A DNA stretch of 64,000 nucleotides, from contig DVNM01000015.1 of the NCBI GenBank assembly GCA_018714405.1, positions 50,947 to 114,946 of the forward strand, written 5' to 3'. Below, one piece after another: positions 8,338-16,297 of the stretch (positions are counted from its first letter, which is position 1; the number at the start of each line of letters is the position of its first letter). A program made the translations under genes and the position numbers. The DNA comes from Scybalenecus merdavium (GTDB taxonomy: Bacteria > Bacillota > Clostridia > Oscillospirales > Acutalibacteraceae). The notes under the pieces are model-generated. The model searched no databases and was not told the origin of the DNA. It saw only the letters and a program-made list of their open reading frames with translations.

Positions 8338-10005
8338 ATGAACAATTCGTGGTACAAGGACCTTGTCGTTTACCAGATCTGGCCGCGCTCTTTTTGCGAC
8401 GGCAACGGCGACGGCATCGGCGACCTGGAGGGCGTGTATTCCAAGCTCGACTATCTGCAGGATCTGGGTGTGAACTGCATTTGGTTCTCACCGCTTTATC
8501 CTTCGCCCAATGCCGATTACGGCTATGATATTGCCGATTACCGAGATATCAATCCGGAATACGGCGACCTGGATCTGTTCAAAAAGGTCCTCGCCGGTGC
8601 GCACGAACGCGGCATGAAAGTCATTATGGATCTGGTCGTGAACCACACGTCAGACGAATGCGCCTGGTTCGAAGCGAGCAAAGATAAAAATTCGCCGTAT
8701 GCCGATTATTATATCTGGCGCAAAGGCAAGGGGCCGCACCAAAAACGCCGTCCGAACAACTGGATCAGTCTGTTTGAGGGCAAGGCCTGGGAATATGATG
8801 AAAAGCGCGGCGAATATTACCTGCACATTTTTGCCAAAAAGCAGCCCGACCTGAACCACGATAACCCGAAGGTGCGCGAGGAAGTTAAGGACATCATGCG
8901 TTTCTGGCTCGATATGGGGGTAGACGGCTTTCGCGAGGACGTTATTACGTTCATCTCCAAGCGCGAAGGTCTGCCGAACGGCTTCCCGATCCCGGCTGCC
9001 TGCGGCATGGAGCACTATCTGAACGGGCCAAACATCCATAAGTATTTGACGGAATACCGCCGGGTCATGCAGGAATACGATTGTTTCTGTGTGGGCGAGG
9101 CGCCGCTGATGACGCCGGATACTGCATTGAAATACATAACAGAAGGCGACAAGCAGGAACTCGACATGATGTTTCATTTTCAGCATGAGGAAGCCGACTG
9201 TTTTATGATGGACTTTCTGCACACCAAGTTCCATTTAAAGAAAATGAAAAAGGCGTTTTCCGCATGGCAGCAGAAACTGCGCGGCCGCGCCTGGAACACG
9301 CTGTACCTGGAAAACCATGACCATCCGCGCATCATCAGCCGTTACGGCAGCGAACAGTACCGCACCGAAAGCGGTAAAATGCTTGCCGCTATGTATATGC
9401 TGCAGCAGGGCACGCCTTTTGTCTACCAGGGGCAGGAGATCGGCATGACGAACATTTCTCTGCCCAAGCTCGATATGTATGTGGACGTGTTTGCCAAAAA
9501 CAATTTTAACAACTTTAAGGGCCTTTTCGGCGAGGAAAAGTGCCTGGAACTCGCGCGCGTTTCCACGCGCGACAATTCGCGTACGCCCATGCAGTGGAGC
9601 GGTGCACAAAATGCCGGCTTTACGACCGGCACGCCGTGGTTTTATGTGAACCCGAATTATAAAGAGATCAACGCGGAAAAAGAGGCGGCAGACCCCAACT
9701 CCATTTTGAACTTCTATAAAAAGCTGATCCGTTTCAGAAAAGCAAGTGCTGTCGTGCGTGACGGCACCTATAAAGAGTATTACAAAAACAGCCCCGACCT
9801 TTATGTGTACGAGCGTGTGCTCGGGCAGGAAAGGCTTTTGGTCATCTGTTCGTTTACCGAAAAGAACGTTGCGTTTGAGGCGCCGGCCGGCTACGACCTC
9901 GAAAAAGGCGAACGTGTGCTGTGGAATTACGAATCGGACAGCATCAGCGGCAACGGTTTTAAAACCAGGCCGTATGAGCTGCGTGTTTACCGTTTCGGCG
10001 CATAA
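8338..10005 (+). CDS. GH13 alpha-glucosidase / oligo-1,6-glucosidase
   Basis: A 555-residue cytoplasmic GH13 enzyme (no signal peptide) cleaving short alpha-glucosides. Conserved regions are in order: a calcium-type loop DGNGDGIGD (21-29), DLVVNHTSD (98-106), GFREDV with nucleophile D201, CVGEAP with acid E254, and ENHDHPR with D327. Length and the NADYGYDIADYRD stretch fit the oligo-1,6-glucosidase/alpha-glucosidase subgroup. ATG 8338 is chosen because AGGGGG lies seven bases upstream; a TTG 15 bases earlier is part of that ribosome binding site. It follows the ATPase-like gene by 29 bases and ends in a strong terminator, so it may be the last gene of that transcript. Confidence 0.92.
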   Translation: MNNSWYKDLVVYQIWPRSFCDGNGDGIGDLEGVYSKLDYLQDLGVNCIWFSPLYPSPNADYGYDIADYRDINPEYGDLDLFKKVLAGAHERGMKVIMDLVVNHTSDECAWFEASKDKNSPYADYYIWRKGKGPHQKRRPNNWISLFEGKAWEYDEKRGEYYLHIFAKKQPDLNHDNPKVREEVKDIMRFWLDMGVDGFREDVITFISKREGLPNGFPIPAACGMEHYLNGPNIHKYLTEYRRVMQEYDCFCVGEAPLMTPDTALKYITEGDKQELDMMFHFQHEEADCFMMDFLHTKFHLKKMKKAFSAWQQKLRGRAWNTLYLENHDHPRIISRYGSEQYRTESGKMLAAMYMLQQGTPFVYQGQEIGMTNISLPKLDMYVDVFAKNNFNNFKGLFGEEKCLELARVSTRDNSRTPMQWSGAQNAGFTTGTPWFYVNPNYKEINAEKEAADPNSILNFYKKLIRFRKASAVVRDGTYKEYYKNSPDLYVYERVLGQERLLVICSFTEKNVAFEAPAGYDLEKGERVLWNYESDSISGNGFKTRPYELRVYRFGA

Positions 10006-10011
10006 ATTATT

Positions 10012-10055
10012 GCCGCGGATGAAACAGACTTGCGGTTTCATCTGCGGCTTTTTTT
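10012..10055 (+). terminator. Intrinsic terminator after the GH13 gene
   Basis: Arms GCCGCGGATGAAAC and GTTTCATCTGCGGC, with one mismatch, are followed by seven T. It starts 7 bases after the stop codon. Confidence 0.9.
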
Positions 10056-10089
10056 GGATAGGCATTTGTTCAAGATAGAGGGAAATCAC

Positions 10090-12681
10090 ATGCTTAAACT
10101 GGAAAACATTGTAAAAACATACCAGACAGGGAGCATTTCGCAAAATGCGCTGAAAGGCGTTACCGTTGCTTTTCGCCGTTCAGAGTTTGTCTGCATTCTT
10201 GGACAAAGCGGTTCCGGCAAAACGACCATGCTGAACATCATCGGCGGGCTGGACCGGTATACGAGCGGCCAGATGTCGATCGACGGCGTGCTGACCGATA
10301 CTTATAAGGAACGTGATTGGGACCGTTACCGCAACCGGTCGGTCGGTTTTATTTTTCAAAGCTATAACCTGATCCCGCATCAAAGCGTGCTGGCCAACGT
10401 GGAACTGGCTATGACCATTTCCGGCGCATCTAAAAAACGGCGCCGCCGCCATGCAGCCCGCGCACTGGCCATGGTCGGCTTAAAAGAGCATATGCATAAA
10501 AAACCGAACCAGCTGTCCGGCGGGCAGATGCAGCGCGTCGCCATTGCCCGTGCGCTTGTCAATGATCCGGACATTCTTCTGGCCGATGAACCGACCGGTG
10601 CGCTGGACTCGGAAACGAGCATACAGATCATGCAGCTTTTGCAGGAGATCGCCGAGGACAGACTTGTCATCATGGTCACGCATAACGCGGAACTGGCTGA
10701 GCAATACGCTACGCGTACGGTACGGCTGTTGGACGGGCAGATCGTCAGCGACAGTGATCCGTACTATGAGACCGAGGCGGCGGAGCCGCGGCGGTCAACA
10801 CGCCTTTCCCGTGGGTACGGCAAAAAACGGCTTCCCAAAACATCCATGTCGTTCGGCACAGCGCTTTCGCTTAGCTTTAACAACCTGCGCACGAAAAAAG
10901 GGCGCACGTTTTTAACGGCTTTTGCGGGCAGCATCGGCATTATCGGTATAGCGCTGATCCTGGCGCTTTCCTCCGGTATGCAGTCGTATGTTTCAGATAT
11001 TGAGACCGACACACTGTCCTCTTACCCCATTATTATTGAAAGCCAGGCCGTCGATCTGTCTGACAGTGCGGCGGAAACATCGTCCTCTGCCTCTGAATCG
11101 GAAGAGGGGGCACAGGCACAGCCGGCCGACGGCGTGCAGCAAAGCGGGTTCGCCGGCGATACACTGCAGCGCGAAACACCGCGCACACAGCACAATGACC
11201 TGGCGGCTTTTAAGGCGTATCTCGACAGTGAGGCCGGCAATTCCATCCGCCAGCACACAAGCGCCGTGCGCTATGGGTACGGGCTGGAGCTGCAGGTCTA
11301 CAGCGCAGATACGCAGAGGATAACGCAAATCAACCCCAGCCCTGTGTATACGGGCGAGGACGGCAATGTTACAGAAGAGATCTGGACGGAAATGATCGGC
11401 AATACGGAGCTTTTGCAGAGTCAGTACGATCTTCTGGCCGGCAGCTGGCCGCAGGATTACCACGACGTTGTTCTGGTGCTCGATGAAAACAATGCGATCA
11501 GCGACACGGCCATGTATGCGCTTGGGCTGAAAGATGCGGCTGAATTTGAGAAATTACGCGCAAAGGTTGAAAACGGCGAAGCGATCCGCCGTGACGAATA
11601 TGAGACCGCATCTTTTTCGTACGACGACCTTTTGGGCATGGAGTTTTTGGCCGTCAGCAACGCGGCTTATTATGAGGAGGCGGACGGCGTCTGGCTTGAC
11701 CGCCGCAGTGACGAGGCATTTATGAAAGATTTGCTCGGTTCTGCAGAAACGCTGCGCATCAGCGGCATCATTCGTCCGGCGGCCGATGCCGCCGCAGCGG
11801 TGATCGAGGGCACGGTCGGTTACACAGCAGAGCTGACAGAGCATATGATCGCACTGAATAACGACAGCGCGGTGGTGCGGGCGCAAAAAGAGACGCCTGA
11901 AACGAATGTCTTTACCGGCAGCGCATTTATGGACACGCAGAACATGTCGCAGGATGAAGTGCTGGAGGCTCTGCCGCAGGCGCAGCGCGCGCAGCTGGAA
12001 TTGCTGCCGGAATCGGTGCGCTCTGTATTTTTGTCGTATTACATGGAAAACGCCGCTTCCACTTACGAGGGAAATTTACAGACACTGGGCGCAGTCGACC
12101 CGGACACACCGTCCACCGTCGAGCTGTATCTGCGTGATTTCAGTGCGCGCGACAGCGTGCTCGCTGCGATCGACGCTTATAATGCAGAACGCCGGCAGGC
12201 GGGGGAAGAAAGCGCCGTCATTCAGTGCACCGATGTGGTCGGCACGATGATCTCCTCCGTTACCGACGTGATCGACATGATCACCTATTTGCTGATCGGC
12301 TTCGTTTCCATCTCGCTGGTCGTGTCCTCCATTATGATCGGCATTATTACATATATTTCTGTTTTGGAACGCACAAAGGAAATCGGCGTTTTACGCAGCC
12401 TTGGCGCGTCACGGCGCGATATATCGCGTGTGTTTAATGCCGAGACGGCGATCGTTGGTCTTGCGGCCGGCCTGATCGGCGTGGGGGCTACGCTGCTTCT
12501 GTCCCTGCCGATCAATGCGGTGATCCAAAACCTGTCGGGCGTGTCGGGCATTGCGTCCCTGCCGCCGGCAGGTGCGCTGGTTCTGATTCTGGTCAGTGTG
12601 GCGCTGACCATGATCGCGGGGTTGATCCCGGCGCACGCAGCCGCCAAGAAGGATCCGGTTACGGCGCTGCGCAGCGAGTAA
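10090..12681 (+). CDS. MacB-like ABC transporter, ATPase fused to FtsX-type permease
   Basis: 863 residues from ATG 10090 (GAGGG upstream). The N-terminal ATPase has Walker A GQSGSGKTT (38-46), LSGGQMQRVAIARAL near 143, Walker B ILLADEPTGALD near 165 and the H-loop VTHN. A linker leads to a first membrane helix near 280-300, a large Ser/Ala/Glu-rich extracytoplasmic region of roughly 400 residues, then three C-terminal helices of the FtsX permease fold. This is the MacB/LolCDE-like mechanotransmission family, which exports peptides, lipids or antimicrobials or acts in cell-wall signalling. No adaptor or sensor kinase is adjacent. It has its own terminator; its promoter would lie in the 34 bases after the preceding terminator. 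Confidence 0.9.
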   Translation: MLKLENIVKTYQTGSISQNALKGVTVAFRRSEFVCILGQSGSGKTTMLNIIGGLDRYTSGQMSIDGVLTDTYKERDWDRYRNRSVGFIFQSYNLIPHQSVLANVELAMTISGASKKRRRRHAARALAMVGLKEHMHKKPNQLSGGQMQRVAIARALVNDPDILLADEPTGALDSETSIQIMQLLQEIAEDRLVIMVTHNAELAEQYATRTVRLLDGQIVSDSDPYYETEAAEPRRSTRLSRGYGKKRLPKTSMSFGTALSLSFNNLRTKKGRTFLTAFAGSIGIIGIALILALSSGMQSYVSDIETDTLSSYPIIIESQAVDLSDSAAETSSSASESEEGAQAQPADGVQQSGFAGDTLQRETPRTQHNDLAAFKAYLDSEAGNSIRQHTSAVRYGYGLELQVYSADTQRITQINPSPVYTGEDGNVTEEIWTEMIGNTELLQSQYDLLAGSWPQDYHDVVLVLDENNAISDTAMYALGLKDAAEFEKLRAKVENGEAIRRDEYETASFSYDDLLGMEFLAVSNAAYYEEADGVWLDRRSDEAFMKDLLGSAETLRISGIIRPAADAAAAVIEGTVGYTAELTEHMIALNNDSAVVRAQKETPETNVFTGSAFMDTQNMSQDEVLEALPQAQRAQLELLPESVRSVFLSYYMENAASTYEGNLQTLGAVDPDTPSTVELYLRDFSARDSVLAAIDAYNAERRQAGEESAVIQCTDVVGTMISSVTDVIDMITYLLIGFVSISLVVSSIMIGIITYISVLERTKEIGVLRSLGASRRDISRVFNAETAIVGLAAGLIGVGATLLLSLPINAVIQNLSGVSGIASLPPAGALVLILVSVALTMIAGLIPAHAAAKKDPVTALRSE

Positions 12682-12716
12682 GTTTTCTTGCGTTTTGTTT
12701 TTTCTGCGCATAAAAT

Positions 12717-12749
12717 AACGACTTTCGGCCAGGCCGAAAGTCGTTTTTT
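12717..12749 (+). terminator. Intrinsic terminator after the MacB-like gene
   Basis: Arms AACGACTTTCGG and CCGAAAGTCGTT with a five-base loop are followed by a T run. It lies between the convergent ABC gene and the 44-aa peptide gene and may serve both, although the T run favours the plus strand. Confidence 0.9.
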
Positions 12750-12770
12750 GGTTTTCCGTTTGTTTTTGCA

Positions 12771-12905
12771 TTAACCAAACAGGTTGCCGATCAAGTCGAA
12801 CAGACCGGTGATGCCGTCAAAGACCTGCGTAATGATGTTCATGGCTTCTTCACCAACGCCGGCATTGGTCAGAATGTTCTCCACAAAATCAAAAATCGCC
12901 TCCAT
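12771..12905 (-). CDS. 44-residue hydrophobic acidic peptide, PSM-beta-like in shape
   Basis: A short complete gene: ATG at 12903-12905, stop TAA at 12771-12773, and a perfect AAAGGAGGG ribosome binding site. The peptide begins MEAIFDFVENIL and ends GLFDLIGNLFG; it has no Lys or Arg, seven Asp/Glu, and can form two amphipathic helices. Length (44), the MExxF start and the LxGxLFG end recall staphylococcal beta-type phenol-soluble modulins, but this is a by-eye resemblance and the middle does not align convincingly. It lies downstream of an XRE-type regulator gene, behind its own promoter and three inverted repeats. It could be a secreted amphipathic peptide, a signalling peptide or a membrane-binding protein. 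Confidence 0.7.
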   Translation of the reverse strand: MEAIFDFVENILTNAGVGEEAMNIITQVFDGITGLFDLIGNLFG

Positions 12906-12937
12906 GTTTAACCCTCCTTTATTTAGTTTGATATTTT

Positions 12938-13030
12938 ATAACAGAAACTCGTCGTTCTGTTATGACCAACAGCCAACCAGTATTGGATATTCGTCTATTA
13001 AACTAGACGAATTAGACATAAAATGTCTAA
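12938..13030 (-). promoter_or_regulatory. Three consecutive inverted repeats in the leader of the 44-aa peptide gene
   Basis: From promoter towards gene on the minus strand: a 19-bp dyad with 8-bp arms TTAGACAT/ATGTCTAA (13012-13030), a dyad with 7-bp arms TCGTCTA/TAGACGA (12991-13010), and one with 9-bp arms ATAACAGAA/TTCTGTTAT (12938-12963). The first starts about 4 bases after the predicted transcription start. They could be operators for the neighbouring regulator or a stack of RNA hairpins. Confidence 0.6.
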
Positions 13031-13040
13031 CTATACCATA

Positions 13041-13069
13041 ATATTACCAAATACTTTCAAAAAAATCAA
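13041..13069 (-). promoter_or_regulatory. sigma-A-like promoter of the 44-aa peptide gene
   Basis: On the minus strand TTGATT (13064-13069) and TAATAT (13041-13046) are 17 bases apart. The promoter overlaps the 3' end of the regulator gene. Confidence 0.6.
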
Positions 13070-13838
13070 GTATTAATTGTGGAATGTGCGGATATTCTTG
13101 TAATACGATTTTTCTGAATTCTTCAAACAAAGGGTGTTCGTCACTATCAAACGTAAAAACACCGGAGGAATTGCCGCCGACCGCTATGTGCGCATCTGCC
13201 CAGCCGCCGCAGGCAATGCGTTCGGCAATGGCTGCGCCGCCAACGGCATAAACGCCAATGCCGCAAAGCCCTATGGCGATCCAGCCGAAAGCCAGAATGC
13301 CAACAGCCAGCGGAGCCAGACTGATTCCGCCGAACGCTAATAACAATCCAAGCGCAATGCCGCCGACAGAAAAGAGCCCAAAGGATATGCCGCCGAAAGA
13401 AACAAGGCCGATCGCTATGCCGCCGATGGCCAAAAAGCCGCGCGCAGAATTGCCGATCGCCACAATACCGCTGGCTTTGCGGAAGCCGTTCCCGACATTA
13501 ATGTGTATAAGCGGAATACCGGCGACCTTGGTTCGGCTTTGGAACTCATAGTGAAACAGATTTTCAGTAAACGCCCGGTGCGTTGCCGCTGCGGTGTCGC
13601 AGACGGCTTCCTGTGCATCGTTCGTTTCCTGCTCCGGGCTGCAATCATTGTCTACGAGCGTATCAATGGAAACTTGAAACAGCTGGCTTAAACTGATTAG
13701 CTTTTCCAGCTCCGGCGTCGTTGCGCCAAGCTCCCATTTGGAAATGGTTTGGCGGGAAACATTCAGCTGTTCTCCCAGTTTTTCCTGCGACAATCCGTGC
13801 TGTTTGCGCAGTTGAATCAGATTTTCTTTAAAGGCCAT
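13044..13838 (-). CDS. XRE-family regulator with glycine-rich hydrophobic repeat domain
   Basis: 264 residues. Residues 1-65 are a helix-turn-helix domain (QEKLGEQLNVSRQTISKWELG). A short acidic linker leads to a long region (about 110-225) of repeating FGGIAIG / AVGGIA-type units rich in Gly, Ile and Ala. Such regions are seen in Firmicute regulators and are predicted to be membrane-embedded or a stacked repeat; which applies here is open. The C-terminus is a short polar segment. Start ATG is preceded by AGGAAGAG. The gene stands between luxS and the 44-aa peptide gene on the same strand, and its 3' end carries the peptide gene's promoter, suggesting control of that peptide or of itself. Confidence 0.85.
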   Translation of the reverse strand: MAFKENLIQLRKQHGLSQEKLGEQLNVSRQTISKWELGATTPELEKLISLSQLFQVSIDTLVDNDCSPEQETNDAQEAVCDTAAATHRAFTENLFHYEFQSRTKVAGIPLIHINVGNGFRKASGIVAIGNSARGFLAIGGIAIGLVSFGGISFGLFSVGGIALGLLLAFGGISLAPLAVGILAFGWIAIGLCGIGVYAVGGAAIAERIACGGWADAHIAVGGNSSGVFTFDSDEHPLFEEFRKIVLQEYPHIPQLILDFFESIW

Positions 13839-13864
13839 TTCTACTCTTCCTGTTCTTTGCTCCC

Positions 13865-13893
13865 AGTATAAATTCTGCTGTCACTTTTTTCTA
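13865..13893 (-). promoter_or_regulatory. Possible promoter of the XRE regulator
   Basis: A TATACT -10 box (13865-13870) with a 17-base spacer to a weak -35, TAGAAA (13888-13893), on the minus strand. Confidence 0.4.
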
Positions 13894-13960
13894 CCAATTC
13901 CGCTTGGAAGATTGTCAACCAAAGTTAACATTTGTAAAAAATGGCAGAACCATGCGCTTT

Positions 13961-14470
13961 TTAGGTGTTTGCTTCTGAAGGGTGGCCGTCTGCTTCTTCA
14001 GGCGTTGCAGGCAAAGTCGGGTAAGCGAGGTCATCTTTTGTCCAGTCTTTTATAACTTCTAAAAACGCTTTTGCCTCTACTTTTGCCTGCGGCAGGCTGT
14101 GTTCGCGCCAGTTGCCGCACTCCACGGCAGAGCAGCCGGGGATTTTGCCCCAGAAATCCGCAATAAACTGAAACGCATCCTTGATCAGTTGTATAGAGTA
14201 TGTATCGGTCAGAGAACGCGTCAGAAAATAAAAGCCGGTGCGGCAGCCCATCGGGCCGAAATAAATGATGTTGTCACCAAACTCGCTGTTTCGCACATAG
14301 GTGGCAAACAGGTGCTCAATGGTGTGCAGCGCGGAGTTGGCCAGCGGCTGGTCAATGTTTGGCTTTTTCATGCGTATGTCGTATGTGGTGATGTCGTCGT
14401 CGATACGGGAAATGTAAATACCTTTTTCCAGTATCGTGTGGTCTACCTGAAAGCTGGGGATGGTTTTCAT
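13961..14470 (-). CDS. luxS: S-ribosylhomocysteine lyase LuxS
   Basis: A 169-residue metalloenzyme that splits S-ribosylhomocysteine into homocysteine and DPD, the precursor of autoinducer-2. Metal ligands H49 and H53 (HTIEH) and C118 (AVECGN) and the catalytic C76 (GPMGCRTG) are all present. The C-terminus carries an extra acidic tail of about 15 residues. The ATG overlaps the stop of the upstream phospholipase-like gene by 3 bases, so luxS is the last gene of an rluA-like - phospholipase-like - luxS unit. No Pfs nucleosidase gene is nearby, so the activated-methyl cycle is completed elsewhere. Confidence 0.95.
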   Translation of the reverse strand: MKTIPSFQVDHTILEKGIYISRIDDDITTYDIRMKKPNIDQPLANSALHTIEHLFATYVRNSEFGDNIIYFGPMGCRTGFYFLTRSLTDTYSIQLIKDAFQFIADFWGKIPGCSAVECGNWREHSLPQAKVEAKAFLEVIKDWTKDDLAYPTLPATPEEADGHPSEANT

Positions 14471-15405
14471 TTGACTTCAACTCCTGTTAAAAATGATCGG
14501 TTTTGTGTGATTTCGCTGCCGCAGGCCTCGCCGCGCAGAACGGCGTCAAAGCCGTCCAGCAGTTCGGCAGCATCGGTCTGTGCAGCGTAAAAAAGGTCCA
14601 AAAAACTTTCGCGTCGCGGCACATCGGGCAGCCAGGGGCTGCGCCAGCAGACGTGCTGTTCGTTGGCATAAGCCGCGCCGCTTTGCGCTGTGGCCGGCCG
14701 TATCATTACGGAAAGTTTCAGGCCGCCTGTTAGCGGCAAAAGCGCTTTTTCGGCTTGTACGGCCAGTGTGCGCTTGCAGCCGCTTTTGTCGTGCAGCATC
14801 ACCTGCGCAGTGCGCGTGTCGACAATCGCCTGTACGGCGGCGCCTTTCGGCAGCATATAGCCGCATGCGTTTTTCAGAATGGCCTGTATGCAGGTCTCGA
14901 CCGCATTCAGCATGCGCGCATTTGTAAAAAAGGTCAGCGCCGGCTGAAAATCGGCCGGTGCTTTTTCGTGCAGGACTTTGCTTAGAACGTATGCGTCCAG
15001 CGCCAGCTCCACCTCGTTGTGCAGGGTGAACGGGTGCAGATACGGGTAAATGGTTTGCATTTCATGCTGCTTGGCATAAATATAGGGGTGGCAGCACCGG
15101 TCCAGCGCGTAGTGCAGAATAAAACCGTAAAAGTAGGAAAGGGAGATCTCCTTTTCTTTGCTTTTGCGGATATGCTGTGCCGCGGCGTCAAAAATGTCGC
15201 CGGGCTTGGTACGGTGCAGGGCAGAACCGATTTTGCGCAGGGAATGCCCCGGCATCAGCACCGGTAAAATTCGATGGAAAAAGAAAATGTCCGGCCCCTG
15301 CGTGCCGACCATCAGGGCGTTTTTGTCCGGTAGAAAACCGCAGTGGGACTGCACAAGACCGGCGCAGCGGCAGGCAAAGGCATAGTGTGTGGAAAAGGCA
15401 GGCAT
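14467..15405 (-). CDS. Zinc-dependent phospholipase C-like protein
   Basis: A 312-residue protein with an N-terminal MPAFSTHYAFA start, a GTQGPDIFFFHR segment and an FILHYALDRCCHPYIYA helix whose His/Asp residues match the metal-binding set of the zinc-dependent phospholipase C (S1/P1 nuclease-like) fold. No signal peptide is seen, unlike secreted clostridial PLCs, so an intracellular role on phospholipids or nucleotides is likely. Its ATG directly abuts the stop of the pseudouridine synthase and its ribosome binding site GAGGTG is inside that gene; its end overlaps luxS. Substrate unknown. Confidence 0.75.
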   Translation of the reverse strand: MPAFSTHYAFACRCAGLVQSHCGFLPDKNALMVGTQGPDIFFFHRILPVLMPGHSLRKIGSALHRTKPGDIFDAAAQHIRKSKEKEISLSYFYGFILHYALDRCCHPYIYAKQHEMQTIYPYLHPFTLHNEVELALDAYVLSKVLHEKAPADFQPALTFFTNARMLNAVETCIQAILKNACGYMLPKGAAVQAIVDTRTAQVMLHDKSGCKRTLAVQAEKALLPLTGGLKLSVMIRPATAQSGAAYANEQHVCWRSPWLPDVPRRESFLDLFYAAQTDAAELLDGFDAVLRGEACGSEITQNRSFLTGVEVK

Positions 15406-16254
15406 CTATTCACCTCGCATACAAATCATAAACTCCGGCGGAAACGCCGTGTAAAAGTGCATGTGCGCACCCGTGACCGGGTGGCACAGCGAAACGTGGC
15501 CGCAGTGCAGCGCCTGGCGCATGATCTGCGGGTTTGCTTGGCCGTACAGCGAATCGCCCACCAAGGGCATGCCGATGTGGGCAAAATGCACGCGGATCTG
15601 GTGCGTGCGCCCGGTTTCCAGTTGGATCTGCAGCAGCGTTCTGCCGTGCAGGCAGACAAGCGGCACAAAGTTCGTGGCGGCGTAAACACCGCGCGGAGAA
15701 ACGCAGCGTTTGATGATGCTGTCGCCCATACGGGCGATGGGCAGGCAGATGCGTCCCGGGCGTGCCAGCACGCCCTGCGCCACGGCGTAATAGGTCTTTT
15801 GGCATTGTCCGGCCAGCTTGGCGGCACTCAAACTGTTTTTGGCAACCACCACCAGGCCGCTCGTGTCGCGGTCCAGCCGGTAAACGCTGCGAAAAGCGCC
15901 GTCCAGTTCGCCGGCCACGGCGTTTGCCAGTGTGTCGCCCTGGTGGTTGCGGCTTTCGTGTACCGGCATAAACGGCGGCTTGTCCGCTACCAAAATGTCG
16001 TTGTCTTGGTAAAGGATGCGCACTTTTTGCGCGCTTTGCTTCGGCGGCGTTCCCTCGGCCGGAATGTTGATCTGCAGCCGGTCGCCGGGCAGCAGCGGGT
16101 CAATAGTACGCGCGGCACGGCCGTTTTTCAAAATGCCGTTTGGGTCGTTTTTCAGCGTTTTCAGCAGCGAGCCGGAAACGCCGAAACGGTGCAGATAGGT
16201 TTTAATATTCTGTGCCGGCAGGTCCTGCGGCACGGTAAAATCGATCGTTCGCAT
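15406..16254 (-). CDS. RluA-family pseudouridine synthase
   Basis: 282 residues from ATG 16254. An N-terminal S4-like region (VSGSLLKTLKND and VNGR-like ILKNGRAA) is followed by the synthase domain with VADKPPFMPVHESRN and the catalytic-Asp motif VYRLDRDTSGLVVVA, then TGRTHQIRVHFAHIGMPLVGD. It isomerises uridines in rRNA or tRNA; the target cannot be told. The frame runs open upstream into the ilvE terminator, but the family start is the MRTIDF Met. That ATG is only 9 bases after the terminator T run and has no visible Shine-Dalgarno, which is odd. A paralogue is at 52883-53809. Confidence 0.88.
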   Translation of the reverse strand: MRTIDFTVPQDLPAQNIKTYLHRFGVSGSLLKTLKNDPNGILKNGRAARTIDPLLPGDRLQINIPAEGTPPKQSAQKVRILYQDNDILVADKPPFMPVHESRNHQGDTLANAVAGELDGAFRSVYRLDRDTSGLVVVAKNSLSAAKLAGQCQKTYYAVAQGVLARPGRICLPIARMGDSIIKRCVSPRGVYAATNFVPLVCLHGRTLLQIQLETGRTHQIRVHFAHIGMPLVGDSLYGQANPQIMRQALHCGHVSLCHPVTGAHMHFYTAFPPEFMICMRGE

Positions 16255-16263
16255 TAAAATTTG

Positions 16264-16291
16264 AAAAAGGACTGCTGCAAAGCAGCAGTCC
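16264..16291 (-). terminator. Intrinsic terminator after ilvE
   Basis: On the minus strand, arms GGACTGCTGC/GCAGCAGTCC with a three-base loop are followed by five T. It lies between ilvE and the pseudouridine synthase start. Confidence 0.85.
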
Positions 16292-16297
16292 GAAAAA

